This document shows positions 1-7,979 of a stretch of DNA of 64,000 nucleotides, piece after piece. Numbering within the stretch: position 1 is the stretch's first letter; every line of letters starts with the position of its first letter. The position numbers and the translations under genes are program-made. Source of the stretch: Candidatus Nitrosopumilus sp. (GTDB taxonomy: Archaea > Thermoproteota > Nitrososphaeria > Nitrososphaerales > Nitrosopumilaceae). Below the pieces are notes generated by a model that was not told the DNA's origin, searched no databases, and saw only the letters and a program-made list of their open reading frames with translations. The DNA lies in contig JAJCXK010000088.1 of the NCBI GenBank assembly GCA_029263475.1, positions 1-64,000 of the forward strand, in the 5' to 3' direction.

Positions 1-19
1 ATATTATGTTTTATCTTAA

Positions 20-310
20 ACCAAATATGACTCAACAACTGACAACACAACTGACACCACAACTGACACCACAACTGACACCACAACTGACACCACAACT
101 GACACCACAACTGACACCACAACTGACACCACAACTGACACCACAACTGACACCACAGATTCTGCAGAAATTGAGAAGTTAAGACAAGAAAATCAACAAT
201 TACGAAACCAGATTGATGATTTGCAAAAACAACTAAGTGATATGCAAACAGTCATCATGGAACAAATCAAAGTGATTTTAGATACTTTGGCAAGTCTTAA
301 ACCTCAATAA
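20..310 (+). CDS. Thr/Asp-repeat coiled-coil protein, no visible start codon
   Basis: The frame reads a short lead, then nine perfect Thr-Thr-Asp-Thr units, then about 50 residues with leucines in heptad spacing (EKLRQENQQLRNQIDDLQ region), ending in LASLKPQ and TAA at 308. The C-terminal part looks like a real coiled coil. This frame is closed by a TAA at 17-19 and has no ATG, GTG or TTG before the repeat. A different frame is open from the window edge, has ATGs at 6 and 27, reads the repeat as Gln-Leu-Thr-Pro, and stops at 182. A one-base shift before the repeat, or an upstream exon-like start outside the window, may therefore separate the start from the coiled coil. Function unknown. Confidence 0.45.
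   Translation, partial: TKYDSTTDNTTDTTTDTTTDTTTDTTTDTTTDTTTDTTTDTTTDTTDSAEIEKLRQENQQLRNQIDDLQKQLSDMQTVIMEQIKVILDTLASLKPQ
35..154 (+). repeat. 12-bp tandem repeat, nine perfect copies plus one variant
   Basis: The unit ACAACTGACACC occurs nine times without a mismatch from 47 to 154, preceded by one copy with a single change at 35-46. Because the unit is a multiple of three, copy-number change would lengthen the protein without changing frame. The perfect identity suggests recent expansion. Confidence 0.95.
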
Positions 311-312
311 TC

Positions 313-603
313 CTTTTTATTTTTTTGTGCCTATCTGCATCCATTTCTATCCCCAATTTGGTGGCTGAATCCCCATAGAGTTGAACCCCTTTGCGGTATC
401 AAAGTTTTAGTTTGATATTTTCATTATCCTAAAAACACTGCTGGCGAGTTTTGTGAAATTAGTTTGATACCTGCTCATTTTATTTATAAAAAAAGTCTAG
501 TTTTAGACTACAAGAGTAAAAGGTTTAAGTCTATTAGGAATTGATTTTCCTTTGGAATAATCATGGTTTTAATTTTAATAGATTAGAAACGAAATGAAGC
601 AGT
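313..603. other. Non-coding stretch with short inverted repeats
   Basis: I see no convincing gene here. It holds an inverted repeat TATCAAA/TTTGATA (397-403 and 411-417), a second copy of the TAGTTTGATA half near 461-472, and a six-base-pair palindromic hairpin AGTCTA/TAGACT (494-509). These may be regulator sites or transcription-end structures; nothing in the sequence decides which. Confidence 0.4.
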
Positions 604-708
604 ATGGGACATGGGTCTGATGAAAATATTTGCACTTGTGGAGAAAATTGTGATCCATATAGATTCTGTAAAAAATGTAATGCTAAAAAATCCAAGGTTA
701 AAAATTAA
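604..708 (+). CDS. Tiny zinc-ribbon protein (34 aa)
   Basis: The 34-residue frame starts MGHGSDENICTCGENC and contains C-x-C-x3-C followed by C-x2-C (FCKKCNAKK), then a lysine-rich tail. The paired cysteines fit a small zinc knuckle. ATG at 604 was chosen because the upstream ATG at 593 runs into a stop after eight codons. It lies between the repeat-containing coiled-coil frame and a UspA gene, all on the plus strand. Proteins of this size and cysteine pattern recur in this window (23093, 45326, 61194). Function unknown; nucleic-acid or partner-protein binding is only a guess. Confidence 0.6.
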   Translation: MGHGSDENICTCGENCDPYRFCKKCNAKKSKVKN

Positions 709-813
709 ATCTCAATAGATTATAACAGAAATCATTCTTACATTCTTGGCATATTGTAATTACCTTGAGGTTAAGTTCTTAATTGACTTAATATCATCAT
801 GTTAAAAATTCAA

Positions 814-1230
814 ATGAAAAAAATTCTTGTTCCATTAGATGGTTCAAAAAACTCACTCAGAGGATTAGAAAATGCAATTTATCTTGCAAGACAATGTGGG
901 GCAGTTTTATCAGGTATCTTTGTTGTACCTATTCAAACTAGAGATAGTATCCAAAAAATTGGTATTTTTAAAAAAATTATACCTAAAGAAGTTGAAACAA
1001 TTATGAATTCTGCAAAAACCAAAGCCGCAGAAAATGGAATTGTGTTCAAACATAGTATTGTAGGTGGAGAGGTTAAAGAAAGTATTATTGACTTTGCAGA
1101 AAATGAAAAAAATGGGATTGATCTCATAGTGATGGGTTCAAGAGGTGCAGGTGATGCTGCAACTTATTTTGGAAGTGTAGCAAAAGCAATTATGCAAAAA
1201 GCTAGTACTCCAGTTTTAATAGTAAAGTAA
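814..1230 (+). CDS. Universal stress protein (UspA family)
   Basis: This is a 138-residue single Usp domain. It begins MKKILVPLDGS, the usual first strand and loop, and ends with the nucleotide-binding-type motif GSRGAGDAATYFGSVA followed by STPVLIVK, as in ATP-binding Usp proteins (G-2x-G-9x-G-S/T). An ATG at 799 would add five residues, but a TATA-like CTTAATAT near 786-793 puts the expected transcript start close to 814, so the shorter form is preferred. Usp proteins bind ATP or AMP and respond to stress; the specific role here is unknown. Two more Usp genes lie at 19.3-20.2 kb. Confidence 0.85.
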   Translation: MKKILVPLDGSKNSLRGLENAIYLARQCGAVLSGIFVVPIQTRDSIQKIGIFKKIIPKEVETIMNSAKTKAAENGIVFKHSIVGGEVKESIIDFAENEKNGIDLIVMGSRGAGDAATYFGSVAKAIMQKASTPVLIVK

Positions 1231-1340
1231 ACGAGTTTATCGAAACTTGCGTCATCCCATACAAGATTATGAATCTAAATCTTCTATATTTTGATACAAC
1301 GCTGTCCAATTAAATTCCAAATTTTGAACTCCATTGCAGT

Positions 1341-1441
1341 TTCGAACTCGCGACCTCCAGATTATGAGTATTGCCTTAGTTGGAGAACCGTTAGAGATTA
1401 CCAAGCGAACTGGCACTCTAACCCGGCTGAGCTACCCCGGC
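1341..1441 (-). tRNA. 3'-truncated tRNA(CAU) with an intron-like insert
   Basis: Read on the minus strand from 1441, the sequence has an acceptor 5' strand GCCGGGG, a D arm (GCTCAGCCGGGTTAGAGT), and the 5' anticodon stem CCAG. After a 40-nt insert (1370-1409) it continues with ACTCATAATCTGG, a CAU anticodon loop and 3' stem, then AGGTC, the T-stem 5' strand GCGAG and the loop TTCGAA. The matching 3' T stem (CTCGC) and acceptor strand (CCCCGGC) are not found in the next 100 nt. The insert lies in the anticodon stem, between positions 30 and 31, a non-canonical intron site. I read it as a tRNA remnant or as a gene whose 3' end has been displaced. I could not build a clean bulge-helix-bulge. Confidence 0.5.
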
Positions 1442-1502
1442 ATAGTATATGCCTGAAAATTTGGGAAATTAAATGCTACGTCTGGAATTATAATTGATTT
1501 TT

Positions 1503-3179
1503 TTACTGTTTGGCAATTTCAGACCAATTCAACTTTTCACTTTTGACCCAAAGGAATTTCTTCTGTAATGCTGATGTGTACAATTTTTCCCACTCTGCAC
1601 CAACCTCATCAGTCCATGCTTTGAAAATACGAGGATCAATGTAGTTTCTCAATGATGTTCCAATGTTGTAATCTTTAGTTTTTTCAGACAAATCAATTTG
1701 TAACTCTAATTTTTCAATTCTTTCTTTGTGCTTGAGTTTCTGCTTTTTGATTTGTTCATTTAATGTCTTGATTCTCTTCTCTTTGTTTTTCTTTTGAGGA
1801 TCTGTTTTTGGTTCAGATGATTCTACTTTTTTCAAAGTTTCTTTGGTTTTCTCCCATGCTTTTTCTTTTTCTCTCTTTTTTAGAGAATCCCTCTTTTTTT
1901 GTAATGACTGCTCAAATGTTTTTGGTATAGTTCTTTTGTGATTACACATCATGGCAGCTTCTAGATTTGCTAATTTAGCATGGTATAGTTTCTCATTTGC
2001 TGTTTTTCCTTTTAGATTATCATGCTCTATGAGGTATTTTTTAACTACTGCTGATGCAAGATATGTTCTGAATACCTTGGCGGTTAATCCCCTTACAATA
2101 CTTGAATAATATGCATTTACATGTCTTGATGTAATTCCATCAAATATGTCATCTTTTGGTTTTTTCTTTTCAATTAATTTTTTCAAATTTTCTTGAAATT
2201 GTTTATCATGACCTTCAGCTACCAGTGTTTCTTCCCATCTTACACTGTCTTTACCTAGAAAATCAAACTCAATTGTATTTGCAGTAATTTTGATATGCTC
2301 TTTTCTTAGGGTTGTAGCACCTACTGTATCTGCTTCATCTGGATCCTTTTCATCACCCACCCTCATTGAAGTTCTATAAATCAGATAACATGCAGTAGCA
2401 ATCCTGCTTATCTTTGCATCCTTGTTTTTCATATCTTTTACAATTCTATCTTTTATCTTTTCAATTTCTTTGGCAAGTTTTACTGCTTTTTCGTATTTTG
2501 CTTTATCTCTATCTTGTTTTAATCCTGAAGAATCTGCAAGCCAAACATACTTTCTTTTTTGTGTTAGAAAATCCATCCAACTGGCTAACCACATCGAATC
2601 TTTATCATGAATAATTTTATCCCATTTCCCTTCAGGTACTTTTGCTTCTTTGCCTAGGTTTAGTGTAACATCTTTTGCAGTAACCCGAGGTTTCCATTTT
2701 CCTCTAATTGGGTGTTCTCCTCTCCCGATGAATATGCCTGGAGGTTCTGCCATGTAGTTTCCAACTTCGACTTCTTTTCCATCCATCATGGCAATTCCAT
2801 ATTTTGTTTTTAGTTTTTCTCGTAATTCTTTTCTTTTTGCAGCAATTGACTTCTTTTCTTCTTTTGTCATCATCTCTTTGAGATCTTTTTCTTTATCAAC
2901 TACCTTGTATGCATTTGAAAAATCAATATCATCATATGAAATTTTTTTAAATTTAGAATCTAGAGTTTTAGCAAAATCTACAGTAAAGTTTTTTTGGAAA
3001 ACCTTATCTTGAGCATATGGTGTGTCTTTCTTTTTTGCCCATTGGTATACCATCTCTTCTTGATTTACATCTAGATTTACTGGCTCCCCTTTGATCTTTA
3101 TCTTGATTCCTTGAGCCTCATAGTCAGGAGGAAATAAGATTCCATTATGTTGCAGTGTTTTCCATTTCATTTCTTTCAC
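1503..3179 (-). CDS. DNA topoisomerase IB (eukaryote type)
   Basis: The 558-residue protein relaxes supercoils by nicking one strand through a 3'-phosphotyrosine. The N-terminal core carries the eukaryotic Top1 hallmarks EPPGIFIGRGEHP (about 145-157). The catalytic domain has YRTSMRVGDEKD with the active Arg near 273, a second conserved stretch FRTYLA near 370, and the C-terminal SLRNYIDPR with the likely nucleophile Tyr near 513. A long charged coiled-coil linker (about 420-500) joins the core to the C-terminal domain, as in nuclear Top1. Type IB of this form is a marker of Thaumarchaeota among archaea. It is transcribed toward the tRNA remnant; no partner gene is evident. Confidence 0.93.
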   Translation of the reverse strand: MKEMKWKTLQHNGILFPPDYEAQGIKIKIKGEPVNLDVNQEEMVYQWAKKKDTPYAQDKVFQKNFTVDFAKTLDSKFKKISYDDIDFSNAYKVVDKEKDLKEMMTKEEKKSIAAKRKELREKLKTKYGIAMMDGKEVEVGNYMAEPPGIFIGRGEHPIRGKWKPRVTAKDVTLNLGKEAKVPEGKWDKIIHDKDSMWLASWMDFLTQKRKYVWLADSSGLKQDRDKAKYEKAVKLAKEIEKIKDRIVKDMKNKDAKISRIATACYLIYRTSMRVGDEKDPDEADTVGATTLRKEHIKITANTIEFDFLGKDSVRWEETLVAEGHDKQFQENLKKLIEKKKPKDDIFDGITSRHVNAYYSSIVRGLTAKVFRTYLASAVVKKYLIEHDNLKGKTANEKLYHAKLANLEAAMMCNHKRTIPKTFEQSLQKKRDSLKKREKEKAWEKTKETLKKVESSEPKTDPQKKNKEKRIKTLNEQIKKQKLKHKERIEKLELQIDLSEKTKDYNIGTSLRNYIDPRIFKAWTDEVGAEWEKLYTSALQKKFLWVKSEKLNWSEIAKQ

Positions 3180-3247
3180 TCTAAAATTGCGGACTTTGAC
3201 AAAAACTCTATTCTATGTGTATATCAATTTAACGTACAAGTACGATG

Positions 3248-4078
3248 TCAGCTAGGAAATAGCTCTTTACTCAGATATTTCTCAAATTCTATGTCTGTTT
3301 TCATCTTTTTTGCCTCCATAAACATAGCAGCATCAGTTCCTACGATATATCTTGGAAGCATCTCATCTGCATGAATTGCCTTGATTATGACATCTGCTAC
3401 TTGAGATGGTGCAGTTCCAAGCTCTACCATCATCTTTAGTCCTGAATGGATGTGGTCTGTTAGTTGCTTGTATTTTGGGTCTGTCTTGGAATCTGGAATT
3501 TTCATAGATTCAAAAAAGTTTGTTTTAATCACTCCTGGTTCAATTAATGTGGTTTTAATTCCAAATTGCCCAAGCTCATATCTCAAACATTCTCCAAATC
3601 CCTCTAGTGCAAACTTTGAACTGATATAAGCTGGAGATCCTGGTAATCCCATTCTTCCTGCAATAGAACTAATATTTACAATAATTCCTGAATTCTGATT
3701 TCTCATAATTGGAGATACTTCTTGAATAATTCTTACAATGCTAAAGAAATTAGTTTCAAATTGTTTTCTAAAATCATCTACTGACACATCTTCTGTGCAT
3801 CCAAACTGTCCATACCCAGCATTGTTTACTAGAACATCTAATCTTCCTACATCTGACATTACTTTTTTTATTGCAGAAACTATTGATTCTTCTTTATCCA
3901 CATCTAATTCAATTATCTCTACTGATAGATTTTCTTTTTTTGCAGCGTTCTCTAACTCTCCTGCCTTGTTGATATTTCTCATACTTGCAAATGTATGATA
4001 ACCATCCCTTGCAAGTGCCAATACTGTTTCTAATCCAATTCCTGATGAACTGCCTGTTACAAGAGCTACTTTTTGCAT
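3248..4078 (-). CDS. Short-chain dehydrogenase/reductase
   Basis: A 276-residue classical SDR. The N-terminal Rossmann motif is VTGSSSGIGLE (TGxxxGxG), followed by NNAGYGQFG, the catalytic Ser in NISSIAGRMG, and the Tyr-x3-Lys pair in YISSKFALEGF. It should catalyse an NAD(P)H-dependent oxidation or reduction of a small hydroxy or keto compound. The absence of an Arg right after the glycine motif does not settle NAD versus NADP use. It is downstream of the helicase gene on the same strand with a 42-nt gap. The substrate cannot be told from sequence. Confidence 0.88.
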   Translation of the reverse strand: MQKVALVTGSSSGIGLETVLALARDGYHTFASMRNINKAGELENAAKKENLSVEIIELDVDKEESIVSAIKKVMSDVGRLDVLVNNAGYGQFGCTEDVSVDDFRKQFETNFFSIVRIIQEVSPIMRNQNSGIIVNISSIAGRMGLPGSPAYISSKFALEGFGECLRYELGQFGIKTTLIEPGVIKTNFFESMKIPDSKTDPKYKQLTDHIHSGLKMMVELGTAPSQVADVIIKAIHADEMLPRYIVGTDAAMFMEAKKMKTDIEFEKYLSKELFPS

Positions 4079-4120
4079 AATTGTATTAAATTATTGTTAT
4101 ATTTATCCCATTTTGATTAA

Positions 4121-6631
4121 TCATACTAAAGGTCTGTCTCCTTCAGTAGGATCAATTAATTCTGTCTTTTCCCCATCATTGATTCTCTCTAGAATCTCTA
4201 ATGCCGAATATTTGTGCAGGTATTCATTGTTGTTTCCACATCTGTATGAGAATGTACACCTTGGGCATCCTGATTCGCTTTCACATGGACACTCTTTTAC
4301 AATAAACATACTTCTCTCAAGAGCTTTTTCAAATCTATCATAGAGTGCTTTACTTGCCCCACTTCCCCCTATTGCTCCATCATAGATGAAAATCAAGCCT
4401 GATGTTCCTAGAGAAATACCTCCCAAATCTTGTGATACCCCTCCTGTAATCATATTGCTTCCTTCAATAACCACATGCTCTGTTGCATGATATCCACTTG
4501 CCTCTGCATAATCCTCATCTTCTGCTTTTTCAATAATTTTTAGTGGTCTTGGTGCATGGAAAACAATTCCTTTAGTGATAAAATCATATTCTAATGGTGT
4601 GTCTAGCATGACTTTTTCGCCTTGAGTGATTTCTTGGCCCAATTCTATGTTAACATAACCATACACTTTCTTTTGGATATGTAATTTACAAAATGCAACT
4701 TCTATTCCATTTGCATTTCTTTTTTCAAAAACTGTTTCAATTGTTGGCCATTCTTCTGTTAATGATTTTGTATAGTATGGATAGTCTCTTGGAATTCTCT
4801 CAATCTTTGCATAATTTTTTTCTGGATATTCAAATTCTCTTACTTTGTAACGAGTTCCTGCAAGAAAATAGATTGCATCTTTGTGTAGTTCCTCTAATGC
4901 TATTGGAAGAACCCTGTCTCCTACTTTTTTTCCATTTAAGAAAATATCAATTGAGTTTCCGATTCCTCTAATGCTGTAATCCTTTAGCAATGAATTAATT
5001 TTATCAAAATTTGGAATTATTCTATTATTGAATATCTTGAGATTCTCTTTGATTATGTGGTGCTCTATTACCTCTTGATGCTCTTTTAACTCGTGTTTGG
5101 AAATTGGTTTATCACATGCCATTGCTAGTACTTGAAATTCTTCAACAAAAGGATTCTTGGGATCGATGTATGTTTTTTCAATATCTTCAAAATAATCATC
5201 AGGATGATTCTTGTAATATTGTGAAATCGGATCATTCCCTAATGCTAAAAATGCATAACCTCTTTGACCTTTCCTAGCTGCTCTTCCTATTCTTTGAACC
5301 AGTCTGTTTACTGGGATGGTAGATGAAATTACACAATCCACATTGCCTACATCTATGCCTAATTCAAGCGTAGGTGTGCATGAAATGGCCTGCAAACTAT
5401 CTTCTTTGAATTGTTTCTCAACTGAAGTTCTATAATTTGCCATTAGACCTGCCCTGTGAACTTTGATGTTGACTTTTTGTTTTTTTGCCTGAATTGCTAA
5501 TAGTTCGGAATTTAGATGTGAATTGTTAAAGACCATTGTTTTGTGATTTTTTTGCGTTAGTTTTTTTGTCAATTCTATCATTAATGCTCTTTGTGTTCTA
5601 AGTGACGGAAACAGCATTGCAAAATCTGTTTGACCTTTTTTGCCTGATCCCTTAATTTTCTGCATTTTATCTCCAAACAACTGCTGACAGAATTCCTTTG
5701 CATCATCAAGTGTGGCTGATGCTGCTACAAACTGTAATTTGTTGGTGCAAATTCTCTTGAGTCTTTTTATGATGTAATGAACATTTGATCCAAAAATTCC
5801 AGAATACACATGTGCTTCATCAGTTACAAGAATTCTAGTTGATGTTAATAATGATGAGAATTTTGTTTGATGCCACATGTGATAATGTAACACATCAAAA
5901 TTTGTAATTAGAATATGTGGTGGATTATCAATAATTTCTCTTCTTTCCTCTAACTTTGTATCTCCATCAAAGACTTTTACTTTGATTCCAATTTTTTCTG
6001 CAAACTTGTGAATTTTTGGATATTGATCACGGGATAGAGCTTTGGTAGGATATGCAAAAATTGCAAAAACATTTCCATCACTTGCATCTTTTTTTATTTT
6101 CTGAATTACTGGAATCAAAAATGCTTCTGTTTTGCCTGATGCTGTAGGTGCTTCAATTACAACATTTTCACCAAATGTAATTTCCCCAATTGCATCTTCT
6201 TGAAATTTGTAGAATTGGTCTATCTTCAATTCTTTGAGATGTTCTGTAATTGATTCATCAAGTCCTAAATCTTCTACTTTACAGCCCATTTCAGGCTCAG
6301 GATTACTCAAAACTTTGTATTGTGAAATATAGTCTTTTTTTGAAAATAGAATTTCCTCTGTAATTTTATCTGGCTTGTTCTTACCGATCATCTTTTTGAT
6401 TTCATCTTCTCCTCGTACTATTCCCTCATCCTTGAGATTCTCTGATAGGCCTTTTTCAGAAACTAATCCTTTATCATATCTTGAGAGAAATTCAAGAAAT
6501 ACCTCGTCAAAATTTTTTGCAAATTCTAAAATATCTTCAATTCCGCATTTTCCACAAGAAACATGCATTTTTTTGTTAAATGTTTTTTGAATCTCTATTT
6601 TTGACTTACATTTTGGACATGAGAATTTCAA
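4121..6631 (-). CDS. DEAH-box helicase of the Hrq1/MrfA type
   Basis: The 836-residue protein starts with a zinc ribbon (CPKCKSK...CGKCG, residues 4-33). The helicase core has APTASGKTEAF (motif I, about 160-170), TDEAHVYSG (motif II, DEAH), ASATLD (motif III) and RIGRAARKGQRG (motif VI). The C-terminal part has a four-cysteine cluster CPCESESGCPRC...CG followed by the ALEIL helix, as in the DUF1998 region of Hrq1 and bacterial MrfA, which are 3'-5' helicases for repair of DNA damage such as crosslinks. The N-terminal ribbon is an addition to the usual plan. It could also be annotated loosely as Lhr-like, but the C-terminal cysteines favour Hrq1/MrfA. Confidence 0.85.
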   Translation of the reverse strand: MKFSCPKCKSKIEIQKTFNKKMHVSCGKCGIEDILEFAKNFDEVFLEFLSRYDKGLVSEKGLSENLKDEGIVRGEDEIKKMIGKNKPDKITEEILFSKKDYISQYKVLSNPEPEMGCKVEDLGLDESITEHLKELKIDQFYKFQEDAIGEITFGENVVIEAPTASGKTEAFLIPVIQKIKKDASDGNVFAIFAYPTKALSRDQYPKIHKFAEKIGIKVKVFDGDTKLEERREIIDNPPHILITNFDVLHYHMWHQTKFSSLLTSTRILVTDEAHVYSGIFGSNVHYIIKRLKRICTNKLQFVAASATLDDAKEFCQQLFGDKMQKIKGSGKKGQTDFAMLFPSLRTQRALMIELTKKLTQKNHKTMVFNNSHLNSELLAIQAKKQKVNIKVHRAGLMANYRTSVEKQFKEDSLQAISCTPTLELGIDVGNVDCVISSTIPVNRLVQRIGRAARKGQRGYAFLALGNDPISQYYKNHPDDYFEDIEKTYIDPKNPFVEEFQVLAMACDKPISKHELKEHQEVIEHHIIKENLKIFNNRIIPNFDKINSLLKDYSIRGIGNSIDIFLNGKKVGDRVLPIALEELHKDAIYFLAGTRYKVREFEYPEKNYAKIERIPRDYPYYTKSLTEEWPTIETVFEKRNANGIEVAFCKLHIQKKVYGYVNIELGQEITQGEKVMLDTPLEYDFITKGIVFHAPRPLKIIEKAEDEDYAEASGYHATEHVVIEGSNMITGGVSQDLGGISLGTSGLIFIYDGAIGGSGASKALYDRFEKALERSMFIVKECPCESESGCPRCTFSYRCGNNNEYLHKYSALEILERINDGEKTELIDPTEGDRPLV

Positions 6632-6725
6632 GATCTATTTCATGAGAAATCTTTAGTGATTTATTGTTAATCGACATAATTAGTCCATGACATTATTAAG
6701 CTAGGAAATAGTCTTGAATTTAAAA

Positions 6726-7502
6726 ATGAAAAAAATCGAAATTAACAAAATTTACAATCAAAACTGTATTGAAGGGATGAATTCCATTCCTAAAAATAAA
6801 ATCGATCTTGTGATAACTGATCCTCCTTTTGCTATTAATTTTAAGGCAAAAAAGGCAAATTATAACAGAACTTCATCTAGGGTCCTTTCTGGTTATACTG
6901 AAATCAAACCTGAAGATTATTATGATTTCACTTTTGCATGGATGAGCCAAGCATTTCGAATTCTAAAGGATTCTGGAAGCATGTATGTTTTTTCTGGATG
7001 GAATAATCTTAAAGATATTTTACGAGCATTAGATGATGTTGGATTCATAACCATCAATCATATTATTTGGAAATATCAGTTTGGTGTAGTTACAAAAAAG
7101 AAATTTGTCACTTCACATTATCATTGTCTTTATGTTTGCAAAGATGATAAGAAAAGAAAGTTTTTCCCATTTTCTAGGTTCAAAAAAGATGATAAAACTA
7201 ATGATGGCCGTAGTTTACACTATAAAGACAAAGAAGACGTATGGGATATTAAAAGAGAATATTGGACCGGGGATGAAAAAACTCCTACTAAACTTCCTTC
7301 TGAAATAATAAAAAAACTTCTAGAATATTCAAGTGAAAAAAAAGATATTGTTTTTGATCCTTTTCTTGGCTCTGGACAAGTAGCAGTTGTAAGTAAATCT
7401 CTTAACCGAAGATTCCTTGGATTTGAAATTGTTCCAGATTATTATAAATTTGCTAAAAAACGACTTGACAAGGATATGTATCGAATAAAAAAATCAAAAT
7501 AA
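6726..7502 (+). CDS. Site-specific DNA methyltransferase, beta-class order
   Basis: A 258-residue enzyme with catalytic motif IV near the N-terminus (VITDPPFAINF, about 29-39) and the SAM-binding motif I near the C-terminus (FDPFLGSGQVAVV). This order is the beta class of amino-methyltransferases, which make N6-methyladenine or N4-methylcytosine. ATG at 6726 gives the natural MKKIEINKIYNQ start; a TTG four codons upstream is possible. No restriction endonuclease gene lies next to it, so it is probably a solitary methylase or part of a dispersed system. It diverges from the helicase gene across 94 nt. Confidence 0.87.
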   Translation: MKKIEINKIYNQNCIEGMNSIPKNKIDLVITDPPFAINFKAKKANYNRTSSRVLSGYTEIKPEDYYDFTFAWMSQAFRILKDSGSMYVFSGWNNLKDILRALDDVGFITINHIIWKYQFGVVTKKKFVTSHYHCLYVCKDDKKRKFFPFSRFKKDDKTNDGRSLHYKDKEDVWDIKREYWTGDEKTPTKLPSEIIKKLLEYSSEKKDIVFDPFLGSGQVAVVSKSLNRRFLGFEIVPDYYKFAKKRLDKDMYRIKKSK

Positions 7503-7506
7503 TTTA

Positions 7507-7851
7507 TTATTCTTTTTTTCCTTCATCTACTTTCTTTTGACCTATTTTTGTAGAAATAATTTCTCGAAGCTCATCATCTGTTTTACCTTCAACTTTGATT
7601 CCAACAGATTTTGCAATAGTTTCTAACTTTTCTCTCTCTGTTCCAACTGGTCCTGAAATTGTGGGTGTTTGCTCTGTCACTTCTTTCATCTGATCTTGGA
7701 TTTCATTTTTTGCTTTGTTGTATTCATTAACAGCTTTACCTAATTTTTTGGCAGCCCCTGGAAGTTTCCCTGTTCCTAAAATCAAAATCAATGCAACAAA
7801 AATAATTATCATCCATTCACTTCCAGCTATATTTAATGAATAATCTAGCAT
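7507..7851 (-). CDS. tatA: Sec-independent translocase subunit TatA
   Basis: A 114-residue protein with one N-terminal membrane helix (EWMIIIFVALILILGTGKLP), the following FGxxKLP-like hinge, and an amphipathic helix (GAAKKLGKAVNEYNKAK). This is the plan of TatA, the pore-forming subunit that carries folded twin-arginine substrates across the membrane. The acidic C-terminal tail is longer than the minimal form and contains a predicted helix. No tatC is nearby in the window. Its end is five nucleotides from the end of the convergent methyltransferase gene. Confidence 0.85.
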   Translation of the reverse strand: MLDYSLNIAGSEWMIIIFVALILILGTGKLPGAAKKLGKAVNEYNKAKNEIQDQMKEVTEQTPTISGPVGTEREKLETIAKSVGIKVEGKTDDELREIISTKIGQKKVDEGKKE

Positions 7852-7950
7852 ACTGAGAAATATCCTAATTTGAAATTAAACGTAATGTCTAATCTTATGC
7901 CTATCCCGTTTATTTTTTCCTGAATATCACGAATGAGAAGTAGTTATTGA

Positions 7951-7958
7951 TTTAAATA
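7951..7958 (+). promoter_or_regulatory. TATA box of the PII-like gene
   Basis: TTTAAATA ends 21 nt before the ATG at 7980. With the usual 22-27 nt spacing, transcription would start at or very near the start codon, giving a leaderless mRNA. Confidence 0.6.
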
Positions 7959-7979
7959 AATTCAATTCTAATTATTTTT

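Noticed and set aside
35-154. CRISPR array
   Set aside because: The units are adjacent 12-mers with no spacers.
1291-1497. 68-aa plus-strand open frame
   Set aside because: It runs antisense through the tRNA remnant and has no protein-like motif.
3180-3247. Small gene between topoisomerase and SDR
   Set aside because: The gap is short and holds no start-stop frame of use.
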